A stretch of DNA of 64,000 nucleotides, taken from the NCBI GenBank assembly GCA_005502805.1, contig SCMY01000013.1, forward strand, positions 62,001 to 126,000. Direction: 5' to 3'. Made by a program: the position numbers and the translations under genes. Source of the DNA: Rhizobiales bacterium 2SD (lineage in GTDB: Bacteria; Pseudomonadota; Alphaproteobacteria; Rhizobiales; Beijerinckiaceae). The stretch's first letter is position 1; the number at the start of each line of letters is the position of its first letter. The notes below the pieces were generated by a model. The model ran no database searches. It saw only the letters and a program-made list of their open reading frames with translations, and had not been told where the DNA came from. Shown piece after piece: positions 43,603 through 52,218 of the stretch.

Positions 43603-45180
43603 TCAGCTCGCGTCGGGCGCGCGCCAAGGATAGCTCCAGGTTTCGGTCAGCGTCTTGCTGCCGCTTTTCAGGAAAGCGCGCATCTCGGCCAGTTGGCCCG
43701 GCTCGACCACGATGTCGATGAAGGCGCGGAAGCCGTCCGTCTTCGGATTCGGCACCAGGAAGGCGCGGTTGATCCGGCCATAGGCGATCGAAGGCACGAT
43801 CTCGACCTTCTCCGGCTGCTTCAGATAGTAGCCGAGGTCGCCGCCGGCGAAGTCGACGATGAAGCGTCGCGCGTTCTCCGTCACCGGCTCGCCCGAGCCC
43901 AAAGCCTTCGGCTTGGCCTGGTACGTGTTGATCACCCGCCCGCCCGGATGCAGATCGCCGGAATCGAGCATTGCCGTCAGCTTGTAGCCGAAGCGGAACT
44001 CGCGTCCCGGCTCCAGCGTCGTCTTCGGCGCCCATAGCGCGACGATGTTGTCGTTGGTCTCGTCGGTGGTCGGCAGCTCGATCAGCTCGACGACCCCTTC
44101 GCCCCAGTCGCCCTGCGGCTCGATCCAATAGGAAGGCCGCAGCTCATAGTTGAGATCGAGGTCCTGATAATGCTCGAAGACCCGGTCGCGCTGCATCAGG
44201 CCGAAGCCGCGCACATTGCGCTCGACGAAGGAGGAGGCCGCCGGGACGCGGGCATTGCGCAATGGCCGCCAGATCCACTCACCGGTGTTGGAATGGATCA
44301 TCAACCCATCCGAATCATGTAGCTCGGTCCGGAAGTCGTCGTGGAACCGCCGGTCGTTCTCGCCGGTGAAGAACATCGAAGTCAGCGGCGCCAGGCCGGG
44401 CTTCTCGATCGGCTTGCGCGGAAACAGCGCCACCCCGACATCGACCACGCTGTCGCCGTCGGGATAGATGTGGAAGCGATAGGCTCCGGCCACCGAGGGG
44501 GAATCGAGCAGCGCATAGACCGTGACGCGGTCCGCGTCGGCGGCCGGCGTCTCGACCCAGAACTCCCGGAAGATCGGAAACTCCTCGCCACCCGGTACGC
44601 CCGCGCCGATCGCAAGCCCGCGCGCCGAAAGGCCGTAGCGCTGCCCGCGCCCGAGCACGCGGAAATAGCTCGCTCCGATGAAGGAGATCAGCTCGTCGAA
44701 CAGGCGTGGGTCGTTGAGCGGATAATGCAGGCGAAAGCCGGCAAAGCCCAGATTGACCGGCAGCGGCTTGTCGAACTTGATGCGCCCGTAATCGAAGAGA
44801 TTGGCGGCATAGGGCACCGGCGTCGGCACGCCGTCGCGGATCACGTTCACAGTCACCGGCCGCGTGAAGAGGAAGCCGGGATGGAACATCTGCATGCGGA
44901 AGCCGGAATTCGACTGGGCGAGCAGCGCCCGCTCCGGCCGGAAGCGGATCTCGCGCCAGGCGTCAAAATCGAGTCGCGTCAACGCCTCCGGCAGCGCCGG
45001 CCCGGCCTCATAAGGCACGGCAGCGATTTCGCGGGCCCGGCGCACGACCTCGTCGAAGCCGAAACGCGGCTGTGGCGGCGCCTGCTCCGGCTGCTGCGCC
45101 AGCAAAGCCTGCGGCGCGGCGGTGGCGCACAGCGCGGCGCTCAGCCCGGCGAGAACCCGGCGGCGATCGGTAACGGCCAT
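43603..45180 (-). CDS. opgG: Periplasmic glucan biosynthesis protein OpgG/OpgD
   Basis: This 525-residue exported protein has a twin-arginine-like signal (TDRRRVLAGLSAALC) and two all-beta domains. FGFDEVVRRAREIAAVPYE and WREIRFRPERALLA open the family domain. Further markers are FIGASYFRVLGRGQRYGLSARGLAI and FFTGENDRR. OpgG acts in building osmoregulated periplasmic glucans. The cofactor-free role is known genetically. No opgH is seen nearby. OpgG and OpgD cannot be separated by motifs alone; the twin-arginine signal favours an OpgD-like export route. Confidence 0.87.
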   Translation of the reverse strand: MAVTDRRRVLAGLSAALCATAAPQALLAQQPEQAPPQPRFGFDEVVRRAREIAAVPYEAGPALPEALTRLDFDAWREIRFRPERALLAQSNSGFRMQMFHPGFLFTRPVTVNVIRDGVPTPVPYAANLFDYGRIKFDKPLPVNLGFAGFRLHYPLNDPRLFDELISFIGASYFRVLGRGQRYGLSARGLAIGAGVPGGEEFPIFREFWVETPAADADRVTVYALLDSPSVAGAYRFHIYPDGDSVVDVGVALFPRKPIEKPGLAPLTSMFFTGENDRRFHDDFRTELHDSDGLMIHSNTGEWIWRPLRNARVPAASSFVERNVRGFGLMQRDRVFEHYQDLDLNYELRPSYWIEPQGDWGEGVVELIELPTTDETNDNIVALWAPKTTLEPGREFRFGYKLTAMLDSGDLHPGGRVINTYQAKPKALGSGEPVTENARRFIVDFAGGDLGYYLKQPEKVEIVPSIAYGRINRAFLVPNPKTDGFRAFIDIVVEPGQLAEMRAFLKSGSKTLTETWSYPWRAPDAS

Positions 45181-45368
45181 GATCGAAACTTGCCCCGTCG
45201 AAATAGGCGCGCGAAGGCGCGCTGCGCCAACGACTTAGGCGATGAAATGGGGCCGGTCTAGGGCGCAGGCGCGGCCCGCTCGGACCAGCGTTAAAAGGAA
45301 ATGAGAACCTCGGCGGGTGACGTGCGTCCCGTCCTGTAAAAAATCCGGTCCCGGCCGTCAGAAAAAAC

Positions 45369-45397
45369 TTGAAGCGCGAAGCACCCATCCGTATATG
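45369..45397 (+). promoter_or_regulatory. Strong sigma70-type promoter of ornithine decarboxylase transcript
   Basis: TTGAAG at 45369-45374 and TATATG at 45392-45397 are 17 bp apart. Transcription would start near 45404, leaving an untranslated leader of about 440 nt before the decarboxylase ATG. Confidence 0.6.
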
Positions 45398-45403
45398 GGG
45401 CTC

Positions 45404-45842
45404 ACCCAATTCGCACGTGCCTGTGGCCGCGTGCTGGTCGGTGGGCATCCGGACAAGAGGCCGGACAGCCGCCAGGGATGGGAAACGGATGGAGGGGGAT
45501 GGACATCCCCTCAAATCACGCTCCCGGCTCTCGCAAGAGGGCCGCTCCCGAACAGCGACCGGCAGCCGGAGGCAAAACCGGCGAACCCCGAATCTCCACG
45601 GGGGACGCAGCTTAAAGCAACGACGGAGCGGGCTTTTTTGGTCTCGCCGGCTTTCCACAGGCCGGCACCGAAGAGGCTTGTCCTTCATTGCCGGCCGTGC
45701 GGGGTCTCCCCAATCGACGGTGTTTCGGGTCCGGACGTTTCGTCCGCTGTCCTTGGCGTCTCCATCGCGCCTCGGATCGCGAACGTTTCTCCCCGGCTAC
45801 ACGTCGTATCGGCGCCGCTTGCGCCGAAGAGGAGTCGCGCCG
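45404..45842 (+). ncRNA. Long structured leader of ornithine decarboxylase (speF leader candidate)
   Basis: About 440 nt separate the promoter from the decarboxylase start. The leader contains inverted repeats (for example GAGGGGGATG/CATCCCCTC near 45492-45512) and a GC-rich arm GGAGCGGG directly followed by six Ts at 45634-45639 that looks like an attenuator; CCGCTCC at 45542 could be its distant partner. Alphaproteobacterial ornithine decarboxylase genes are known to carry the speF RNA motif. Assignment here rests on position and gene identity, not on a covariance match. The remaining upstream part (45181-45368) holds the opgG promoter region. Confidence 0.6.
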
Positions 45843-46988
45843 ATGACCGAGCGCATCCGTGAATTTCTCCGTGACCGCCGCGAGGACGGCCCCTGCGTCG
45901 TGATCGACCTCGAGGTCGTGCGCGAGAACTATGTCGCCTTCTCCCGGGCGCTGCCGGACACCCGCGTCTTCTACGCGGTCAAGGCGAACCCGGCTCCGGA
46001 AGTGCTGCGCCTGCTGGCCAAGCTCGGCTCCTGCTTCGATTGCGCCTCGGTCGTCGAGATCGAGCTCGCCCTCGCAGCCGGCGCCACGGCCGACCGCATC
46101 TCCTTCGGCAACACCATCAAGAAGGAGCGCGACGTCGCCCGCGCCATGGAGCTCGGCGTGCGCCTGTTCGCCGTCGACTGCGAGGCCGAGGTCGAGAAGA
46201 TCGCCCGCGCCGCCGCGGTCACCAAGGCCGAGGGCGCGCGCATCTTCTGCCGCATCCTCTGCGACGGCGCCGGCGCCGACTGGCCGCTCTCGCGCAAGTT
46301 CGGCTGCGTGCCCGAAATGGCCGCGGACGTGCTCGAGCACGGCCATCGCCTCGGCCTGCAGGCCTATGGCATCTCGTTCCATGTCGGCTCGCAGCAGGCC
46401 AACGTCAACGCTTGGGATTCGGCTCTGGCCTCGGCCTCGGCCGTGTTCAAGGAGTGCGCCACCCGCGGCCTGTCGCTGTCGATGGTCAATCTCGGCGGCG
46501 GTTTCCCGGCGCGCTACCTGAAGCCGATCCCGGGCGTTCCGGCCTATGGCGATGCGATCTTCCAGGCGCTGTCGAAGCATTTCGGCAACCGTCTGCCTGA
46601 GACCATCATCGAGCCGGGTCGCGGCATGGTCGGCGAAGCCGGCCTGATCGAGGCCGAGGTCGTGCTGATCTCGAAGAAGAGCGAGGACGACCAGGTCCGC
46701 TGGGTCTATCTCGACATCGGCAAGTTCAACGGACTTGCCGAGACGATGGACGAGGCGATCCGCTATCCGATCCGAACGATCCGGGACGGCGACGCCACGG
46801 TTCCCTGCGTGCTCGCCGGCCCGACCTGCGATTCGGTCGACGTCATGTACGAGAAGACTCCGTACATGCTGCCGTTCAGCCTGGAGATCGGCGACAAGGT
46901 CCTGATCGAGGGCACCGGCGCCTATACGACGACCTATGCGGCCGTCGCCTTCAACGGCTTCCCGCCGCTGAAGCAGTACGTCATCTGA
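45843..46988 (+). CDS. odc: Ornithine decarboxylase (fold III PLP enzyme)
   Basis: This 381-residue enzyme makes putrescine from ornithine. The PLP lysine is Lys47 in FYAVKANP. SCFDCASVVEIELAL, FHVGSQQ, NLGGGFPARY, EPGRGMVGEAGL and GPTCDSVDVM (active-site cysteine) follow in family order. GAGGAG precedes the ATG. The open frame continues upstream in phase for 474 nt but lacks homology and includes the promoter, so the start at 45843 is kept. It heads a plus-strand polyamine cluster. Confidence 0.95.
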   Translation: MTERIREFLRDRREDGPCVVIDLEVVRENYVAFSRALPDTRVFYAVKANPAPEVLRLLAKLGSCFDCASVVEIELALAAGATADRISFGNTIKKERDVARAMELGVRLFAVDCEAEVEKIARAAAVTKAEGARIFCRILCDGAGADWPLSRKFGCVPEMAADVLEHGHRLGLQAYGISFHVGSQQANVNAWDSALASASAVFKECATRGLSLSMVNLGGGFPARYLKPIPGVPAYGDAIFQALSKHFGNRLPETIIEPGRGMVGEAGLIEAEVVLISKKSEDDQVRWVYLDIGKFNGLAETMDEAIRYPIRTIRDGDATVPCVLAGPTCDSVDVMYEKTPYMLPFSLEIGDKVLIEGTGAYTTTYAAVAFNGFPPLKQYVI

Positions 46989-46994
46989 CGAATA

Positions 46995-47014
46995 GGGGCT
47001 GGCTCGCCAGCCCC
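46995..47014. terminator. GC-rich hairpin after ornithine decarboxylase
   Basis: GGGGCTGGC/GCCAGCCCC forms a perfect 9-bp stem with a 2-nt loop, 7 bp after the stop. No T-run follows, so it may be a stabilising stem or weak terminator rather than a classic one. A second hairpin (CCCGGTGAAACCGGG) lies near 47065. Confidence 0.5.
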
Positions 47015-47219
47015 GAACCAATCGGGTCCGGCGAAGCGCCCTGCCACTTATCGGCAGGCTGCCCGGTGAAACCGGGCGGAGCGTTCGTGCCTCCAAGAAT
47101 GGAGCGTGCGGGCGTGGCTCCCGCCGGACCCTCTTCCACACAATCCCTTGTTTGTGGCCGCGTTCGCGCGGCGCCGGGAAGGTCCGCGCGATGGCGGGCG
47201 CTCCGGCAGGAGGTGCGTC

Positions 47220-47756
47220 ATGATCACGATCCGCGACGAGATCGAGACCGATATCCCGGCCCGCGAGGCCCTGCTCGACCGCTGCCTCGGCGAGCGCCGC
47301 ACGACGAAGTCGAGCGAGCGCCTGCGCGAAGGCCGCCTGCCGGCGCAAGGCCTCGCCCTGACCGCCGAGCGCGACGGCGCCGTCGTCGCGACCGTGCGCC
47401 TCTGGCATGTCGAGGCCGCCGGCAAGCCGGCGCTGCTGCTCGGCCCGCTCGCGGTCTCGCCGGACCTGCAGGGCGAGGGCCTCGGCAAGGCGATGATGCG
47501 CGAGGCGATCTGGCGCGCCGCCTGCCGCGGCCATGGCGCGATCCTGCTCGTCGGCGATGCGCCCTATTACGCACGCTTCGGCTTCACCGCCGAGCCGATG
47601 GCCGATCTCGCCATGCCCGGCCCGTTCGAGCGCGAGCGCTTCCTCGGCCTGGAGCTGCGCGAAGGCGCGCTCCAGGGCGCCGCTGGCGTGCTCAAGCCTG
47701 CGGGGGTGCTCGCCACAGCAGAGGGAGCGGAAGGGCTCCGACGTCGCGCAGCCTGA
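47220..47756 (+). CDS. GNAT family N-acetyltransferase in polyamine cluster
   Basis: This 178-residue acetyltransferase has ITIRDEIETDIPAREALLDRCLG at the N-terminus, LLLGPLAVSPDLQGEGLGKAMM as the CoA-binding region, and APYYARFGFTAEP at the C-terminal strand. AGGAGGT, a perfect ribosome binding site, precedes its ATG, ruling out the longer frame. Its place between ornithine decarboxylase and homospermidine synthase hints at polyamine acetylation, which remains inference. Confidence 0.87.
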   Translation: MITIRDEIETDIPAREALLDRCLGERRTTKSSERLREGRLPAQGLALTAERDGAVVATVRLWHVEAAGKPALLLGPLAVSPDLQGEGLGKAMMREAIWRAACRGHGAILLVGDAPYYARFGFTAEPMADLAMPGPFERERFLGLELREGALQGAAGVLKPAGVLATAEGAEGLRRRAA

Positions 47757-47804
47757 AGTCCTCTCGGGATCGTAGTCGATCCGTCATCAAATCACGTCAT
47801 TGAA

Positions 47805-47832
47805 GCCCGCGCGGCCCCCCGGCCGCGCGGGC
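47805..47832. terminator. Perfect 12-bp stem hairpin after GNAT gene
   Basis: GCCCGCGCGGCC and GGCCGCGCGGGC flank CCCC. The stem is very stable but no T-run follows, so termination efficiency is uncertain. Confidence 0.5.
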
Positions 47833-47878
47833 TGCTATCTGACAAGGCGGCTCGAAATCTCCCAAGCAAGACACGACC

Positions 47879-48691
47879 ATGCTGATCGCCCATCTCTCCG
47901 ACCTGCACATCTGTCCGCCGGGCCGCCTCGCCCTGAAGGTCTCCGACACGAACAGCATGGCGCAGCGCGCCTTCGACACCGTCGCCGCCCTGCCCGTCCG
48001 TCCGGATGTGCTGGTAGTCACCGGCGATCTCACCGAGAGCGGCCTGCCGGAGGAGTATGCGCTCGTGCGCTCGATGCTGGACAAGCTCGGCCTGCCGACG
48101 CTGCTGATCCCGGGCAACCACGATGTCCGCGAGGCGATGATCGCCGGGCTCGACCTTGGCCCGCATGCCGACCTCGCCGGCGGCTTCATTCAGTTCAAGG
48201 CCGATCTCGGCCCCCTCAGGCTGATCGGCCTCGATACGCTACTGCCCGGCTCCAGCGCCGGCGCGATCTGCGACGCCCGCCTCGACTTCCTCGAACAGGC
48301 GCTGGCCGAAGCTGACGGCCGGCCCGTCGTACTGTTCACGCACCACCCGCCCTTCTCCTGCGGCCTCGGCTATATGGACGCAGTGATGCTCAAGGACGGT
48401 GCCGAACGCCTGACGCAGATCGTCGCGCGCCATCCGAACATCGAGCGGATGCTGAGCGGCCACCATCACCGGCCGACCCAGGTCCGCTATGCCGGCACCA
48501 TCGGCCAGGTCGTGCCGGGCGTCGCCCACCAGGTCATCCTCGACCTGACGCCGGGCGCTGTGGCGCGCTTCCTGATGGAGCCGCCGGCCTTCATGCTGCA
48601 CGCTTGGCAGCCTGGCTCCGGCCTGATCTCGCATACCGCCTATGTCGGTGCTTTCGAAGGTCCCTATCCCTTCAGCCTCGGCAAGGAGTGA
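47879..48691 (+). CDS. Calcineurin-like metallophosphoesterase (CpdA/GpdQ type)
   Basis: This 270-residue protein has the metal-binding motifs LSDLHIC (Asp/His near the start), VVTGDLTESG, IPGNHDVRE and FTHHPPF, plus GHHHRPTQ, the full dinuclear-metal set of cyclic-nucleotide or glycerophosphodiester phosphodiesterases. The substrate could be cAMP or a phosphodiester. It is separated from homospermidine synthase by 83 bp. Confidence 0.9.
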   Translation: MLIAHLSDLHICPPGRLALKVSDTNSMAQRAFDTVAALPVRPDVLVVTGDLTESGLPEEYALVRSMLDKLGLPTLLIPGNHDVREAMIAGLDLGPHADLAGGFIQFKADLGPLRLIGLDTLLPGSSAGAICDARLDFLEQALAEADGRPVVLFTHHPPFSCGLGYMDAVMLKDGAERLTQIVARHPNIERMLSGHHHRPTQVRYAGTIGQVVPGVAHQVILDLTPGAVARFLMEPPAFMLHAWQPGSGLISHTAYVGAFEGPYPFSLGKE

Positions 48692-48774
48692 GCCTGCCGG
48701 CATTGACGCCGGAGAGCCCGCCCCATACCAGCGTCCGCTTATCCTCAACCAGACCAACCCAGGAGTGAAAAAGA

Positions 48775-50211
48775 ATGACGGATTGGCCCGTATACGGCGA
48801 GATCACTGGCCCGATCGTGATGATCGGCTTCGGTTCGATCGGCCGCGGGACACTGCCGCTGATCGAGCGGCATCTCAAATTCGACAAGAGCCGGTTCGTG
48901 GTCATCGCACCCGACGACGACAACCGCGCTTTGCTGGACGAGCGCGGCATCCGCTTCATCCATGACGCCGTGACGCTCGAGAACTACAAGAGCATGCTCA
49001 CGCCCCTGCTGACCGCGGGTGGTGGCCAGGGCTTCTGCGTCAACCTCTCTTGCGACACCGGCTCGCGCGACATCATGGAGCTCTGCTCCAGCCTCGGCGC
49101 GCTCTATATCGACACGGTCAACGAGCCCTGGCTCGGCTTTTATTTCGACGAGACGAAAGGTCCGGGCGAGCGCTCGAACTATGCGCTGCGCGAGATGACG
49201 CTCGCCGCCAAGCGCGCCCGCGCGCCGGGTTCGACGACGGCCGTCTCCTGCTGCGGCGCCAACCCCGGCATGGCCTCCTGGCTGACCAAGAAGGCTCTGC
49301 TGAACATCGCCTCCGACATGCGCCTCAACGTACCGCAGCCGACCACCCGCGAGGAGTGGGCCGGGCTGATGAAGCAGGTCGGCGTCAAGGGCATCCATAT
49401 CGCCGAGCGCGACACGCAGCGCTCGAAAAATCCCAAGCCGCCGGGCGTCTTCGTCAACACCTGGTCGGTCGAGGGCTTCATCTCCGAGGGCGTGCAGCCG
49501 GCCGAACTGGGCTGGGGCACCCATGAGAAGTGGATGCCGGACAATGCCCGCACCCACGAGACCGGCTCGCAGGCGGCGATCTACCTGATGCAGGCCGGCG
49601 CCGAGACCAAGGTGCGCAGCTGGTGCCCGACGCCCGGCCCGCAATACGGCTTCCTGGTGACGCACAACGAGTCGATCTCGATCGCCGACTACTTCACCGT
49701 GCGCGACGAGGCCGGCAAGGCGATCTACCGGCCGACCTGCCACTACGCCTATCATCCGGCCAACGACGCCGTGCTCTCGCTGCACGAGATGTTCGGCAAT
49801 GCCGGCCGCCCGCAGGAAGAGCATCACATCCTCGAGGAGAACGAGGTCATCGACGGCATCGACGAGCTCGGCGTGCTGCTCTACGGCCACGACAAGGGCG
49901 CTTACTGGTTCGGCTCGCAGCTTTCGACGGAGGAGGCACGCAAACTCGCCCCCTACCAGACTGCGACCGGCCTGCAGGTCACCTCGGCCGTGCTCGCCGG
50001 CATGGTCTGGGCGCTGGAGAATCCCAAGGCCGGCATCGTCGAGGTCGAGGAGATGGATCTCGACCGCTGCCTTTCGATCCAGATGCCCTATCTCGGGCCG
50101 GTGAAGGGCTACTATACCGACTGGACACCCCTCGATGGTCGGCCGGGGCTGTTCCCGGAGGACATCGACACCAGCGATCCCTGGCAGTTCAGGAACATCC
50201 TGGTGCGGTAA
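48775..50211 (+). CDS. hss: Homospermidine synthase
   Basis: This 478-residue NAD-dependent enzyme joins two putrescine molecules to homospermidine with loss of ammonia. It has the nucleotide-binding IVMIGFGSIGRGTLPL near the N-terminus, NEPWLGFYFDE, CCGANPGMASWLTKKAL and VQPAELGWGTHEKWMP, all typical of the bacterial enzyme. CAGGAG precedes the ATG. With ornithine decarboxylase upstream, putrescine supply and use are encoded together. A strong terminator follows at 50222. Confidence 0.94.
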   Translation: MTDWPVYGEITGPIVMIGFGSIGRGTLPLIERHLKFDKSRFVVIAPDDDNRALLDERGIRFIHDAVTLENYKSMLTPLLTAGGGQGFCVNLSCDTGSRDIMELCSSLGALYIDTVNEPWLGFYFDETKGPGERSNYALREMTLAAKRARAPGSTTAVSCCGANPGMASWLTKKALLNIASDMRLNVPQPTTREEWAGLMKQVGVKGIHIAERDTQRSKNPKPPGVFVNTWSVEGFISEGVQPAELGWGTHEKWMPDNARTHETGSQAAIYLMQAGAETKVRSWCPTPGPQYGFLVTHNESISIADYFTVRDEAGKAIYRPTCHYAYHPANDAVLSLHEMFGNAGRPQEEHHILEENEVIDGIDELGVLLYGHDKGAYWFGSQLSTEEARKLAPYQTATGLQVTSAVLAGMVWALENPKAGIVEVEEMDLDRCLSIQMPYLGPVKGYYTDWTPLDGRPGLFPEDIDTSDPWQFRNILVR

Positions 50212-50221
50212 TCACCAAAGC

Positions 50222-50249
50222 AAAAGGCCCGCCTCACGGCGGGCCTTTT
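50222..50249. terminator. Bidirectional rho-independent terminator
   Basis: AAAAGGCCCGCC / GGCGGGCCTTTT with loop TCAC gives a 12-bp perfect stem, with A-run and T-run on both sides. It lies between convergent homospermidine synthase and the small exported protein. Confidence 0.85.
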
Positions 50250-50268
50250 CGTTTCAAACGCGCTGCGC

Positions 50269-50571
50269 TCAGAAGCGCGGCGTCGAGAAGCTGTTGGCGA
50301 AGGGGTTGGCGCCCGAGCCGATGCGCGAAGGCAGCGTACCCTCGCCATAGAGTTCGCCGGACGAGAAATAGACCGGGCTCGCCACGATGTTCTGGGTGGC
50401 ATAGCGGTTCATGCTGCCGACGGGCACGACCTTGCCGGCGTCGAAATAGCTGCGCTTCTGCACGGTGACGCGCAGCGGACGGCGCTGCTGGGCCTCGGCC
50501 ACCGATGCGGCGAAGGTCACGGCTGCAACGGACAGGGCCAGGCAAGCGGCGAGGCGGGAAAACGAACGCAT
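50269..50571 (-). CDS. Small exported hypothetical protein
   Basis: This 100-residue protein has a clear signal peptide (RLAACLALSVAAVTFAASVAEAQ) and a short mature part with repeated aromatic and glycine residues (YFSSGELYGEGTLPSRIG). AGGAG precedes its ATG. No family is recognised. Confidence 0.75.
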   Translation of the reverse strand: MRSFSRLAACLALSVAAVTFAASVAEAQQRRPLRVTVQKRSYFDAGKVVPVGSMNRYATQNIVASPVYFSSGELYGEGTLPSRIGSGANPFANSFSTPRF

Positions 50572-50693
50572 GACGATCTCCTGAGGCGGTTGCCCCGCCG
50601 AAGCTGCCGGCGGACCGGCTATCCCTGACGATACAATTCCAGAGTTAATGCTTTTGTTTCGCCTTGCCAGTGCGCGGCGGCCACACGACGCCG

Positions 50694-51770
50694 TTACCGC
50701 GCCTGGGCGTGCTTGGCCGAGGTCGGGCGAAGCGCCGGCGCCTTGCCGTCGGCGTCGAGCCAGGAGCCTTTGCGTCCGGTCGCGGCGAGCCTTGGCACCG
50801 AACAGCCCTGCCTGCGGTTGAGCTCGGTGCGTGCGAAGCTGGCGCGCAGCTCCGGATCGTCGCCGGCGCTCAGGAGATCGATCCGGTCGATCAGGCAGAT
50901 CAATTGCGCCCGGTCGGCCGGCCTCGCTTCACTGCCGCACCACCAGCCGGAGAAGGAGAGATGCGCCGCACTGTCGAGGTGACGGAAGGCGATGCAGGCG
51001 CGCCCGGCCGAACCGTCGCTCAGGCCGATATCGGCAGTCTCGACCGTTCCAAACTTGGTCTCGATCGTGGTTGCTGCGCCGCTGCGACCGATCGACAGAC
51101 CGCGGGAAGCGCTCTCGCGCACCAGCGTGATCACGAAGGGCTGTGACTGGCCGATGAGAGCCTTCTGCACCTGCGCATCGCGGTTGACCTGGAACTTCAG
51201 CGACAGGAACGATTTGCCGTCGGCGAACTCGCCGAACGTCAGCATGTCCTCGCGGCGCTGGCCGTCCTGGCTGCGCCGCGCCTCATAGCCGCTGCGCTTA
51301 TCGAGCTCCGGTGATTCCAGCCCGAACAGCGCGATCGGCCGGCCGATCGTCACCCAGCCATCCTGTCCGGCGGCGATGGGCAGGGCCTGCAAGCGGACAT
51401 CGCGCACGGCAGGAGCGGCAACGGCCTCCGTTGAGGCCAGGTTGGCCAGCGCTGGCTCCGATGAGCCGGAGGAGAGGCCGGCGACGAGCATGGCGGTCAG
51501 GCTGATCCCGGTGAGGGCGGCAAGGCCGCGCCAGATGAGACCGCCGGTCAAGCTGAGCGTGCCGGAGCGCAGGGCACGCCGAACCGGCCGCATGGCCCGT
51601 GCGAGGCCGGCTTCGGTCACGTCGGCGAGATCCACCAGCCGCGCTGCAATGTCGAAACGGCCCGGCGCAGCTTCAGTCAGGCCCTGCAGGCGCGGCTGAA
51701 GGCGCTGCCTGCCTTCCTGAACGCGCAGCTTGAAGCGCTGCCAGATGGCGTTGATCTCGTCCCCGGACAC
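50694..51770 (-). CDS. Hypothetical membrane-anchored protein
   Basis: This 358-residue protein starts at a GTG (VSGDEINAIWQRFK) with GAGGT upstream. It has a basic cytoplasmic part rich in Arg/Gln (about residues 1-65), one membrane segment (SLTGGLIWRGLAALTGISLTAMLVAGL, about 70-96) and an extracytoplasmic domain of about 250 residues with four cysteines (CIAFRH, WWCGSE, ICLIDRI, GCSVPRL) that could pair. No family is recognised. It is divergent from asd across 448 bp. Confidence 0.65.
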   Translation of the reverse strand: MSGDEINAIWQRFKLRVQEGRQRLQPRLQGLTEAAPGRFDIAARLVDLADVTEAGLARAMRPVRRALRSGTLSLTGGLIWRGLAALTGISLTAMLVAGLSSGSSEPALANLASTEAVAAPAVRDVRLQALPIAAGQDGWVTIGRPIALFGLESPELDKRSGYEARRSQDGQRREDMLTFGEFADGKSFLSLKFQVNRDAQVQKALIGQSQPFVITLVRESASRGLSIGRSGAATTIETKFGTVETADIGLSDGSAGRACIAFRHLDSAAHLSFSGWWCGSEARPADRAQLICLIDRIDLLSAGDDPELRASFARTELNRRQGCSVPRLAATGRKGSWLDADGKAPALRPTSAKHAQAR

Positions 51771-52218
51771 GACAGAACCCGACCTCTTGGGCGGCCCGCA
51801 CCCCTGCCAGCCGCCTTGTCCCACTCGCTGGCGAGCTTTCACCGGCCGCGATGAGCAGGTCGTTACCGGGCGCCTTCCATCGCGAAACAGGGTCAATGAC
51901 GGGTAAGGAGGCAGGGTTAACGCGACAGCTCGCCTGCACCGATTGACTTTTTACGGCGACCGGTGTTTTGGATTGCGCGCCGGACCTTTCTCCTCCGGCT
52001 TCGCGATGATGCTCAGGTTGGCTCAGTGACGTTCCGTCTGACGACGAAAACCACGACCAAAACGACGGCCGGGAAAACCCGGACGTCGCACTGACACGTC
52101 GCCTCGATTCCGGGTTCTCCCCCCCGGCCGGGGTCAACCGGCCGAACCCGCAAGCGAGATCAGCGGCGACGGCTCCCCGGGGAGGCACAACCGGTTTCGC
52201 CAGAAGGAATTCACGAAG
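51771..52218. other. Divergent gap with structured asd leader
   Basis: This 448-bp region lies between the membrane-anchored protein and asd. A weak promoter candidate starts with TTGACT at 51943-51948. The stretch 52020-52190 is rich in inverted repeats, including the nested hairpin listed at 52111-52150 and CTCCCC/GGGGAG near 52172. No gene is supported here. AAGGA at 52204-52208 may serve as the asd ribosome binding site. Confidence 0.55.
52111..52150 (+). promoter_or_regulatory. Nested hairpin in asd leader
   Basis: CGGGTTC at 52111-52117 pairs with GAACCCG at 52144-52150. Inside, GGCCGG at 52126-52131 pairs with CCGGCC at 52138-52143 around GGTCAA. An asymmetric bulge of eight pyrimidines separates the two stems. 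It could be an RNA switch or an attenuator stem; no known class is recognised. Confidence 0.45.

Noticed and set aside
45369..45842. 158-codon N-terminal extension of ornithine decarboxylase from TTG 45369
   Set aside because: The TTG is the -35 box of the promoter, the extension lacks homology, and GAGGAG precedes the ATG at 45843.
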